From assembly GCF_029953635.1 (NCBI RefSeq), contig NZ_CP124543.1:4257455-4321454 (forward strand): DNA of 64,000 nucleotides. The letters run 5' to 3'. Positions 44,584-52,031 of the stretch are shown here, piece by piece (position 1 is the first letter of the stretch; each line of letters starts with the position of its first letter). A model generated the notes under the pieces. That model was not told the origin of the DNA and ran no database searches. It worked only from the letters and a program-made list of their open reading frames with translations. This DNA comes from Halotia branconii CENA392 (GTDB taxonomy: Bacteria > Cyanobacteriota > Cyanobacteriia > Cyanobacteriales > Nostocaceae). Position numbers and translations under genes: made by a program.

Positions 44584-44734
44584 ACGATGTTAAAAAATTT
44601 AACAGGAATCACGCATGGATTACGATTTTACGTCATTGCGATTACTTCGCTGCGATCGCAATGACTTAGCACAACGCACCGTCAAGTTGTAGAGACGGCA
44701 ATTTATCGCATCTCTACAGCAAATTTATTCATCA

Positions 44735-44923
44735 CTATTTACTCTTTTGTCTATCCAGTTTCTCTTGGATGGCCTGACGACAAAATTCAGGAGGATCATC
44801 TTGTGCTTTTACCGCTTCCTTCATCGATTCAGTACACCTGAAGCTAATAGAAGTTGTCATAGGTTCCTCTCCCCTAAGTTGTCCGGGTTCTAAATTCTCT
44901 GGTGTACCTTTGGGATTAGGCAT
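44735..44923 (-). CDS. Small hypothetical protein, MPNPKG-type, RHH-like C-terminus
   Basis: The 62-residue protein starts MPNPKGTPENLEPGQLRG. I recall this N-terminal pattern from small cyanobacterial plasmid or accessory proteins. The second half (TTSISFRCTESMKEAVKAQ, then PPEFCRQAIQEKLDRQ) has a beta strand followed by two helices, compatible with a ribbon-helix-helix. An internal ATG at 44860 has the better ribosome binding site (GAGAGGA), so a 41-residue product is possible. It lies next to the broken nuclease and divergent from the SAP-like gene. Function unknown. Confidence 0.55.
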   Translation of the reverse strand: MPNPKGTPENLEPGQLRGEEPMTTSISFRCTESMKEAVKAQDDPPEFCRQAIQEKLDRQKSK

Positions 44924-45052
44924 TATTAAGAAAAGTAAATATAGCTTGAATTGATTGTATACAACCGATTAAGTTTGTATAACAGTGGGTAATGTGTCTG
45001 GAAAACTTGTTACCCACTGATACCACTTTTAGAAAATGGATAACTCTATTTT

Positions 45053-45430
45053 ATGTATACGAGGTCAGAACTGGAAATCAAAACTATCCAGGAACTTAGC
45101 CAATTGTGCCTGCGTTACGGTGTACGTCCAACTGGGAACCGTGGTTACAAGACTAGTTACATCACAACTCTGATGGCATTTCCGATATTAGCGCTTCAGC
45201 AGTTCCAAGATGTTAGAGGATTGAGAAGACCATCATTTGCAAGCTTACAGAATATTAGTACAGCACTTGATGAGATGGATTCTCCGACTGATGAACAGAT
45301 AGCGCTGATTAGAATATCTCTAGAAGGTAGAAGAATGGCTTACCCAGATAGATATGACCAAGAAAAGTTATTGAATGTGTATAAAGCTAAGTTGCATTTA
45401 GAAGAAGTACTGAGTCTGCTGGATAATTAA
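45053..45430 (+). CDS. Hypothetical protein with SAP/Rho-N-like N-terminus
   Basis: The 125-residue protein begins MYTRSELEIKTIQELSQLCL, then YGVRPTGNRGYKTSYITTLM. This helix-extended loop-helix pattern (LSxLCxxxGVRPTGNRxYK) resembles SAP or Rho N-terminal nucleic-acid-binding motifs. The C-terminal half is helical and charged (EQIALIRISLEGRRMAYPDR, LNVYKAKLHLEEVLSLL). No partner gene is evident. I recognise the N-terminal motif but not a named family. Confidence 0.6.
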   Translation: MYTRSELEIKTIQELSQLCLRYGVRPTGNRGYKTSYITTLMAFPILALQQFQDVRGLRRPSFASLQNISTALDEMDSPTDEQIALIRISLEGRRMAYPDRYDQEKLLNVYKAKLHLEEVLSLLDN

Positions 45431-45462
45431 AATCGCCCATCATATCTTTACAGCATCCCCTC

Positions 45463-45750
45463 ATACCGTTTCACTTTAAAGTTGATACATTTAGGCAAGC
45501 AGGGGAAGCAGCACTTCGGCTACGCTCAGTGACCGGAGGCAGGGGAAGCAGGGGAAGCAGAGGAAGCAAGGGAAGCAGCACTTCGGCTACGCGGTAGTTG
45601 AATCTCGACTTCGCTCGATTGCCGCGCAGCGCTGTACTGAGTTTAGCCTGAGCGCAGCCGAAGGGCGAAGTCGAAGTAGTCGAAACTCAGTGACCGGAGG
45701 CAGGGGGAGTAAGAAAAGTAATTTGTATCAATAATTTCGTGAAATGGTAT
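45463..45750 (-). mobile_element. MITE-like element, family B, copy 3, expanded
   Basis: ATACCGTTTCACTTTAAAG at the left and TTTCGTGAAATGGTAT at the right: the same ends as at 11129 and 36125, but in opposite orientation. The interior has swollen to 288 bp with AGGGGAAGC units and a nested palindromic block (45575-45705, with ATTGCCGCGCAGCGCTGTAC). Confidence 0.75.
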
Positions 45751-45903
45751 CAAGCAGGGGATTTTTTCTCTAGAGGTTCAGATCCCCGACTTCTTTGAGA
45801 AGTCGGGGATCTTGTTGTTCACAAAATTAGCTAGAATGCTTGTAAGATAAGGATTTTATGTTAGTTAAAGTATTAAAATATAATCGCTAAAAGTATTGAT
45901 ATT

Positions 45904-47256
45904 ATGTCGGTTTATCGTAATCTGCAAGAAACTCACTTAAACCGCGCCCGTGCTAGTCTTAGACAAGCGCTGTCTTGGTATGGATATCTTCGTAAATCAG
46001 GACATCTATCATTCAATCCAGAATTAGCAGGGTTGGTAAAACCAGAATTAGAAGCATTAAACTCTACACTCAACAAGCTAGACTCGAATGTAATTAAAAT
46101 TGCCGCTTTTGGTTTGGTGAGTCGTGGCAAATCAGCAGTATTAAATGCTTTATTGGGAGACAAAATTCTGCAAACTGGCCCTCTAAATGGTGTCACCCAA
46201 TGGCCGCGTTCGGTGCGGTGGCAACCAGGGGGTAAGGTACTGGTAGAATTAATTGATACTCCTGGATTAGACGAAATTGAGGGTGAATCGCGATCGCAAA
46301 TGGCGCGAGAAGTAGCACGTCAAGCTGATTTAATTTTGTTTGTCGTCTCTGGTGATATTACACGTACTGAATATCAGGCATTGCTAGAATTACGGCAGTC
46401 ACAAAAACCCCTGATTTTAGTATTTAACAAAATAGATTTATACCCAGATGTAGATCAAGCGGCGATTTACGAAAATTTACAACAATTGGGCGCAGGAAAT
46501 ATCCAAGCAAAACCCCTACTACCCGATGAAATTGTTATGGTGGCGGCGGAACCTGCACCAATAGAAGTACGAGTTGAATGGCCTGATAATCGTGTCAGTT
46601 ATGAATGGGAAACACCACCCATCCAAGTAGATGAACTAAAACAGACAATTTTAAATATTCTCAATCGAGAAGGGCGATCGCTTCTAGCCTTAAATGCACT
46701 CATCCAAGCACGGGATGCAGAAGAGGCGATCGCTCAAAAAACTATCGATTTACGCGAACGAGAAGCCGAAGATATTATCTGGCAATTTACTAAATATAAA
46801 GCTTTGGCAGTAGCATTAAATCCCATCGCCTTTTTAGACATTTTAGGTGGAACTGTTGCTGATTTAGCTTTAATTCGCTCTCTAGCTAGGTTGTATGGTT
46901 TGCCAATGACTAGTTATGAAGCCAGTAAAATTTTAAAAACAATTTTATTTAGTTGTGGTGGCTTACTATTAGGAGAATTGGGTAGTAGTTTTCTATTAGG
47001 CTTAGGCAAGAGTACAGCTGCTTTAGCTAGTGGTGAAAATCCCACCAATATTACTGCTTTTGCCGGCAGTGCGATCGCTCAAGCTGGTATTGCTGGTTAT
47101 GGTGCATATTCTGTAGGTAAAGCTGCTCAAGTTTATTTAGAAAAAGGCAGCACTTGGGGACAATTGGGCGCTAGTACTGTAATTCAAGAAATTCTCTCTC
47201 AAGTTGACCAAAATACAATTCTGTATCGTCTGCAACAAGAGTTAGGAATTAAGTAA
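45904..47256 (+). CDS. Era/dynamin-like GTPase with DUF697-type membrane tail
   Basis: The 450-residue protein has a complete G domain: G1 FGLVSRGKSAVLNALLGDK near residue 68, G3 LIDTPGLDEIEGE near 120, and G4 LVFNKIDLYPD near 175. After a helical stretch (about residues 255-300) the C-terminal third has hydrophobic helices rich in Gly and Ala (FLDILGGTVADLALIRSLAR, LLLGELGSSFLLGLGKS, IAQAGIAGYGAYSVGKAA), as in DUF697/YcjF-type membrane-associated GTPases. It probably acts at the membrane. I believe the architecture is conserved in cyanobacteria; physiological role unknown. Confidence 0.88.
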   Translation: MSVYRNLQETHLNRARASLRQALSWYGYLRKSGHLSFNPELAGLVKPELEALNSTLNKLDSNVIKIAAFGLVSRGKSAVLNALLGDKILQTGPLNGVTQWPRSVRWQPGGKVLVELIDTPGLDEIEGESRSQMAREVARQADLILFVVSGDITRTEYQALLELRQSQKPLILVFNKIDLYPDVDQAAIYENLQQLGAGNIQAKPLLPDEIVMVAAEPAPIEVRVEWPDNRVSYEWETPPIQVDELKQTILNILNREGRSLLALNALIQARDAEEAIAQKTIDLREREAEDIIWQFTKYKALAVALNPIAFLDILGGTVADLALIRSLARLYGLPMTSYEASKILKTILFSCGGLLLGELGSSFLLGLGKSTAALASGENPTNITAFAGSAIAQAGIAGYGAYSVGKAAQVYLEKGSTWGQLGASTVIQEILSQVDQNTILYRLQQELGIK

Positions 47257-47575
47257 TAAAGAAAAAACTTCACACTAATTGCAGGATAGATTTTTTGTCA
47301 GTTGTCAGTTGTCAGTAGATTTCTATCAAATTGTTCTGTTAATAGCAGTAATTAATAGTCTAGTATGCAACATTGAAAAAATGACTGCATCAGGGTGAAT
47401 GATCAAAGCTAAAACTTAGATTTTAGACTTTATACTTCGGATTTCATCCTTTAATGGACGGTGTTCACCACCGCAGTTTGCAAAGAAGCCTATCTAAACT
47501 AGAAATATGAGCTTTTTGGAGTCATTGGAAAGCTCACAGTTAACGTTTATATCAGTAAACAAAGGTGAAAGTATC
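47257..47575. other. Upstream region of cp12
   Basis: The 319 bp contain GTCAGTTGTCAGTTGTCAGT tandem units near 47297 and AT-rich DNA. No promoter element could be fixed. The CP12 start has AAAGGTGAAAG in front. Confidence 0.4.
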
Positions 47576-47845
47576 ATGACAACAACCTTAGACACAATTC
47601 AAGCTGCTGTAAACTCTGGAGCCAAAACTATTGAAGAAGCAATTTTAGAGGCTACTGTTGAAGCCCGTAAAACTTGTGAAATTGGTGGCGACAACTCTGC
47701 TGACTGTGCTGTAGCTTGGGATATTGTGGAAGAATTACAAGCTGAAAAAGCTCACCAAAAACAAGCAAAACAACGCAAAACTGCTTTAGAAAGTTACTGC
47801 GATCGCCATCCAGAAGCGGTAGAGTGTTTAATCTACGACGTTTAA
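47576..47845 (+). CDS. cp12: Calvin-cycle regulator CP12
   Basis: CP12 is an intrinsically disordered redox switch that binds GAPDH and phosphoribulokinase in the dark and inactivates them. I choose ATG 47576, preceded by AAAGGTGA; the frame extends 23 codons further upstream without a good site. The 89-residue protein has both cysteine pairs, C34/C44 (CEIGGDNSADC) and C75/C84 (CDRHPEAVEC), plus the AWDIVEEL motif between them, so both the PRK- and GAPDH-binding loops can form. It is convergent with tlyA, the coding ends overlapping by 4 nt. Confidence 0.96.
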   Translation: MTTTLDTIQAAVNSGAKTIEEAILEATVEARKTCEIGGDNSADCAVAWDIVEELQAEKAHQKQAKQRKTALESYCDRHPEAVECLIYDV

Positions 47846-48660
47846 TGCTCTCGAAAATCAGCAACAGCTAATTTCGTGATTTTTTGAATCTCCTCTAAAT
47901 TAGGCGATGGTGTTTCACTTTCCATTCCTAACCATAAGAGATACTCAATATTCCCTGCGGGGCCAGTAATCGGCGACCAAGTTAAGCCTTGATATTTCCA
48001 TCCTAATTTGTGAGCTGCTTGCAGTACTAGGAAAATGGCATCAGCTTGGTCGTTAGGGTCGCGCACTACACCTTTTTTACCGACACGAGATTTTCCAACT
48101 TCAAACTGTGGTTTTACCAGTAACACCAGTTCTCGGTTAGCTTGAGTTAATCGCCACAAAGCAGGCAAAATCTTAGTTAACGAAATAAACGATACATCCA
48201 CCACTGTCAAATCAGGAAGAGGATCACCCTCACCGTACAACTCATCGGGTGAAAGATGACGTAAATTAGTCCGTTCCCGCAAAACTACCCGCGGATCATT
48301 TCGCAAACGCCAATCAACTTGTCCATAACCGACATCAATACCATAAACTAATTTTGCCCCAGCTTGGAGTAGGCAATCTGTAAAGCCACCCGTAGAAATA
48401 CCACCATCTAAACAAACACGTCCGGCTGTGGGAATGGCAAACAATTCTAGAGCTTTAGTTAGTTTCTCACCTCCGCGGGAAACAAACCGCGATCGCTCTT
48501 TAATTCTAATTTGAGCAGCAATATCAACTTCTGTACCAGATTTATCAACTATCTGGTCATTAACCATCACTTCCCCTGCTTGAATTAGCCTCTGTGCTAA
48601 AGCGCGAGAAGCACATAAATTTAGTTCTACTAATAATGTATCTAGTCGTTGTTTAGCCAA
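47842..48660 (-). CDS. tlyA: TlyA-family rRNA 2'-O-methyltransferase
   Basis: The 272-residue protein has an N-terminal S4 RNA-binding domain (residues 1-62, QRLDTLLVELNLCASRALAQ, GEVMVNDQIVDKSG) and a FtsJ/RrmJ-type methyltransferase domain with the SAM motif CLDGGISTGGFTDCLLQ, IDVGYGQVDW, VVDVSFISL and LLVKPQFEVGK (catalytic Lys). TlyA enzymes methylate 16S and 23S rRNA riboses; some relatives act as hemolysins only by historical naming. The stop overlaps the convergent cp12 stop by 4 nt. Confidence 0.93.
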   Translation of the reverse strand: MAKQRLDTLLVELNLCASRALAQRLIQAGEVMVNDQIVDKSGTEVDIAAQIRIKERSRFVSRGGEKLTKALELFAIPTAGRVCLDGGISTGGFTDCLLQAGAKLVYGIDVGYGQVDWRLRNDPRVVLRERTNLRHLSPDELYGEGDPLPDLTVVDVSFISLTKILPALWRLTQANRELVLLVKPQFEVGKSRVGKKGVVRDPNDQADAIFLVLQAAHKLGWKYQGLTWSPITGPAGNIEYLLWLGMESETPSPNLEEIQKITKLAVADFREH

Positions 48661-48791
48661 TTAACTTTTTAAGCGTCCTAGAGTAGTTTTTTTCACTTGC
48701 ATCCGCCAATTATAATAATCGCTAAAATTAATGCGATCGCTCTCAACTTCTTGTTTATTTTATTCTTTAGGAATGCACAATATTCAGGTAA

Positions 48792-49127
48792 TCAACATAC
48801 AGCAAAATCTGTATATTGACGCAGTTCTACAGGATGGAAAGCCAAGACAATGTCTTCACGCGGGACACCAGCTTCCAACAATGCTTCTGCTACTGGTTCA
48901 GACGTACCATCATATTGAATCCAGACTTTACTATTAATAATATCTATATGCACTACTGAACCATGTACGCGCCGCACTCCATCCCAACCGACGTGTACTA
49001 CTTCGTAATGGTCGCGTTCTGAGTCAACCACAGATTCTGTCTCTATTTGACCATTAGCAGGTTTGTGATTGGCATATTCAAATATCAATTGACGAATGAT
49101 TTCCCGATACCGAGTTAGCTTATCCAT
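48792..49127 (-). CDS. xisI: XisI family protein
   Basis: XisI was first described as one of two accessory factors (with XisH) needed to excise the fdxN element during heterocyst development in Anabaena; the family is multiplied in cyanobacteria, mostly with unknown function. The 111 residues show the family layout: MDKLTRYREIIRQLIFEYA, YEVVHVGWDGVRRVHGSVVH, KVWIQYDGTSEPVAEALLEA and GVPREDIVLAFHPVELRQYT. No xisH is adjacent and no excision element is visible, so a role in rearrangement should not be assumed. Confidence 0.9.
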   Translation of the reverse strand: MDKLTRYREIIRQLIFEYANHKPANGQIETESVVDSERDHYEVVHVGWDGVRRVHGSVVHIDIINSKVWIQYDGTSEPVAEALLEAGVPREDIVLAFHPVELRQYTDFAVC

Positions 49128-49341
49128 TTGATAATCCTATCTAATTGATCGTCAAAGACAATTAGGTTTATTTTTATGCTACTAAGGATTAACTAACCAA
49201 AGCGTTCAGAAAATATACATTCATAAACTCGCTTGGAAACTGCTATTAAACACTTACTGATAATTCTCACGCAGAAACTTCAAAAAAGTAAACGCACTTT
49301 GTTCTTAAAGTCAAAGTGCGATCGCAATACTTAACTTTTAT

Positions 49342-49360
49342 CGGGCAGACATTTTGCCCG
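49342..49360 (-). terminator. apcF transcription terminator
   Basis: On the minus strand, CGGGCA and TGCCCG pair around a 7-nt loop 12 bp beyond the apcF stop, followed by ATAAAAG. The T-tract is weak, so termination strength is uncertain. Confidence 0.55.
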
Positions 49361-49371
49361 CCCAAAGCTGA

Positions 49372-49881
49372 CTAAATATCTATCTCACTTAACTCACGAC
49401 TCAAATGGTCAAAAGGCTCGTCTACAAAAGTAGTATCGGCCACACCCGCAGCTGCCACTTTTTCCTTAACCATATCTTTGAGAATTTGGATACCGCGAAC
49501 TGTTGGACTAATAGGTACTCCTAAAGAGTTGTAAGTTTCTCGCAGTCCTTGCAATACTCGTTCATCCAACACATTTGTATTGCCAGCAACTAACGCATAA
49601 GTAGCGTAGCGCAAGTAATAGTCCATATCTCGCAGACAAGCCGCGTAACGACGAGTTGTATAGGCATTTCCGCCAGGACGAATCAACTCTGGTAATTCTT
49701 CAAATAATTCCAAACCAGCCTGCTTCACGAGTCCTGCGGCATTAGAATTGATCGCTGCTGCTGCTTGTATCCGTGCTGTGCCACTTTCAAAATATGATTT
49801 TAGGCTGTCGATCGCATTCCGGTCAAAATATCGACCAGCTACGTCATAATTCTTAATCAAGTTTGTTACTGCATCGCGCAT
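49372..49881 (-). CDS. apcF: Allophycocyanin beta-18 subunit, phycobilisome core
   Basis: ApcF replaces one ApcB in a terminal core disc next to the ApcE linker and helps pass excitation to the reaction centres. The start is ATG 49881 (MRDAVTNLIKNYDVAGRYF, 169 residues), with GAAGAAGGA directly upstream; the frame's five extra codons have no site. The chromophore-binding Cys82 is in RRYAACLRDMDYYLRYATYA and the methylated Asn position is Asn72 (RPGGNAYTT). The length and the ELSEIDI ending distinguish it from ApcB. It is divergent from glnA across 358 bp. Confidence 0.96.
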   Translation of the reverse strand: MRDAVTNLIKNYDVAGRYFDRNAIDSLKSYFESGTARIQAAAAINSNAAGLVKQAGLELFEELPELIRPGGNAYTTRRYAACLRDMDYYLRYATYALVAGNTNVLDERVLQGLRETYNSLGVPISPTVRGIQILKDMVKEKVAAAGVADTTFVDEPFDHLSRELSEIDI

Positions 49882-50099
49882 TCCTTCTTCTCCCAATTGT
49901 TGCTATCTATGGTTTGATATTAATTTGTCTGCACTTATGCACCAGTAAATTTTTGTGCTATTTAAAATAGATTCAGCACAAAAATAATCATCCGCTACTT
50001 AAGGATTTTATGTCAAAGTTGACCCCCTCTGAGATGAACTTTCCAGTTTTGTGTAGATGATCAGGTAAAGGTTAATATAAGCTGTAATCCAGATCATCT

Positions 50100-50142
50100 G
50101 TAACAAAAACTACAAAATTCTCTAATATCCAGAATTTATGAT
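50100..50142 (+). promoter_or_regulatory. NtcA-activated promoter of glnA
   Basis: GTAACAAAAACTAC (50100-50113) is a perfect GTA-N8-TAC NtcA site. TATGAT (50137-50142) follows after 23 nt as the -10 box, the spacing of class II NtcA promoters, so transcription should start near 50149. The site closely resembles the one known for Anabaena glnA. It predicts induction under nitrogen limitation. Confidence 0.88.
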
Positions 50143-50239
50143 ATTTCAGGTGTGTCACAACTGGGTTCAGATCAGCAAGATGAGGAAGCTTTGGCGGATT
50201 CTGATTTTACTTTAGGAAATTGGTAGAGAAGGAGTAACA

Positions 50240-51655
50240 ATGACAACCCCACAAGAAGTCTTGAAGATGATTCAAGACCAAAAAATTCAGATGATTGATC
50301 TGAAATTCATCGATACACCAGGAACTTGGCAGCATTTAACGGTTTATCACAACCAAATTGATGAAAGCTCATTTGATGATGGTGTACCTTTTGATGGTTC
50401 CAGCATTCGGGGTTGGAAAGCAATCAACGAATCAGACATGACAATGGTACTCGATCCCAACACTGCTTGGATCGACCCGTTCATGAAAGAGCCAACACTA
50501 AGTATAGTTTGTAGTATTAAAGAACCCCGCACTGGTGAATGGTATAGCCGTTGCCCACGCGTTATTGCTCAAAAAGCAGTAGACTATCTAGTTTCCACAG
50601 GCATTGGTGATACAGTCTTTTTTGGCCCTGAAGCTGAATTTTTTATCTTTGATGATGTCCGCTTCGACCAAACTGCTAACCAAGGTTACTACTACGTAGA
50701 TTCTATAGAAGGTCGTTGGAACTCTGGTAGAGAAGAAGGGCCCAACTTGGGTTACAAACCACGCTTCAAAGAAGGCTACTTCCCAGTATCGCCAACGGAT
50801 AGCTTCCAAGATATGCGTACAGAAATGCTGCTGACAATGGCAGAGTGTGGTGTACCCATTGAAAAACAACACCACGAAGTTGCGACCGGTGGTCAGTGCG
50901 AATTGGGTTTCCGCTTTGGAAAATTGATTGAAGCTGCTGACTGGCTGATGACCTACAAATATGTCATCAAGAATGTTGCTAAGAAATACGGCAAAACCGT
51001 CACCTTCATGCCAAAACCAATTTTTGGCGATAACGGTTCTGGGATGCACTGTCACCAGTCTATCTGGAAAGATGGTAAACCCACATTTGCAGGTGATAAG
51101 TATGCTGGTTTGAGTGAAACAGCGCTTCATTACATTGGTGGTATCCTCAAGCACGCACCAGCACTGTTAGCAATTACCAATCCCACCACTAACTCTTACA
51201 AGCGTTTAGTACCTGGTTATGAAGCACCGGTGAACTTAGCCTACTCCCAAGGTAATCGTTCTGCTTCTGTGCGGATTCCTCTATCTGGTACTAACCCCAA
51301 AGCTAAACGGCTAGAGTTCCGTTGTCCAGATGCTACCTCTAACCCTTACTTAGCATTTGCTGCTATGCTTTGTGCTGGTATAGATGGAATCAAAAATAAA
51401 ATCCATCCTGGTGAACCCCTAGATAAAAACATCTATGAACTTTCTCCAGAAGAACTAGCGAAAGTACCTTCAACACCTGGTTCTCTAGAAAAGGCGTTAG
51501 GACATCTGGAAAATGATCACGCTTTCTTGACAGAAACAGGCGTATTCACAGAAGATTTTATCCAGAATTGGATTGATTACAAATTAGCTAACGAAGTTGA
51601 GCAATTGCAGTTGCGTCCTCATCCTTACGAGTTTTACCTCTATTACGATTGCTAA
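50240..51655 (+). CDS. glnA: Glutamine synthetase type I
   Basis: GlnA condenses ammonium with glutamate and is the main ammonium entry point, also in heterocysts. ATG 50240 follows AGAAGGAG. The 471-residue type I enzyme shows DDGVPFDGSSIRGWKAI, the metal and nucleotide motifs FGPEAEFFIFDDV, QHHEVATGGQCELGFRFG and GSGMHCHQSIWKDGK, then TNPTTNSYKRLVPGYEAPVN. The region around NIYELSPEE holds the Tyr that is adenylylated in enterobacteria; cyanobacteria instead use small inactivating factors. Regulation by NtcA is supported by the upstream site. A terminator lies at 51923. Confidence 0.98.
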   Translation: MTTPQEVLKMIQDQKIQMIDLKFIDTPGTWQHLTVYHNQIDESSFDDGVPFDGSSIRGWKAINESDMTMVLDPNTAWIDPFMKEPTLSIVCSIKEPRTGEWYSRCPRVIAQKAVDYLVSTGIGDTVFFGPEAEFFIFDDVRFDQTANQGYYYVDSIEGRWNSGREEGPNLGYKPRFKEGYFPVSPTDSFQDMRTEMLLTMAECGVPIEKQHHEVATGGQCELGFRFGKLIEAADWLMTYKYVIKNVAKKYGKTVTFMPKPIFGDNGSGMHCHQSIWKDGKPTFAGDKYAGLSETALHYIGGILKHAPALLAITNPTTNSYKRLVPGYEAPVNLAYSQGNRSASVRIPLSGTNPKAKRLEFRCPDATSNPYLAFAAMLCAGIDGIKNKIHPGEPLDKNIYELSPEELAKVPSTPGSLEKALGHLENDHAFLTETGVFTEDFIQNWIDYKLANEVEQLQLRPHPYEFYLYYDC

Positions 51656-51922
51656 TTGCCGCAGATGAAAGGAAACTCTTAACGGGCAACAGGTGAGTCC
51701 AGCACTGCGGGAGGGTTTCCCTCCGCAGGTGACTGGCGAATCCGAAGGGCAACAGAAAGACTAAGCCATCCACAAGACAGTTATCAGTCAAAAGCTACTT
51801 GATAACTGTTAACTGTTAACTGATTTAACCTTATTTCAGGGCTAATTTTCTTTTTCTATTTCCTATTCCCGCCTTGTTGGTGCAACCTCTCGCCGAGAAG
51901 GGGCATTAGTTTTAAATTTTTT

Positions 51923-51947
51923 AGCCACCTCACGGGGTGGCTTTTTT
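51923..51947 (+). terminator. glnA terminator
   Basis: AGCCACC-TCAC-GGGGTGGCT forms a strong stem with a short loop, followed by six T residues. It is 268 bp past the glnA stop, beyond a dispersed repeat (51690-51740) and TAACTGTTAACTGTTAACTG units. Confidence 0.85.
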
Positions 51948-52031
51948 CAGAGTTTTTAGTTGAGTCAAATCATCAAGCTGAGAAATCATGCAACCTAGTA
52001 CAGCACAGAGAAAATAAAATTTTGAAAAGTG

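Noticed and set aside
48792..49127. A developmental excision element controlled by the xisI gene
   Set aside because: No xisH, no recombinase gene and no flanking direct repeats found; XisI homologues are usually not tied to excision.
50588..51154. 188-codon minus-strand ORF opposite glnA
   Set aside because: Antisense to conserved GlnA motifs; open only because of glnA codon bias.
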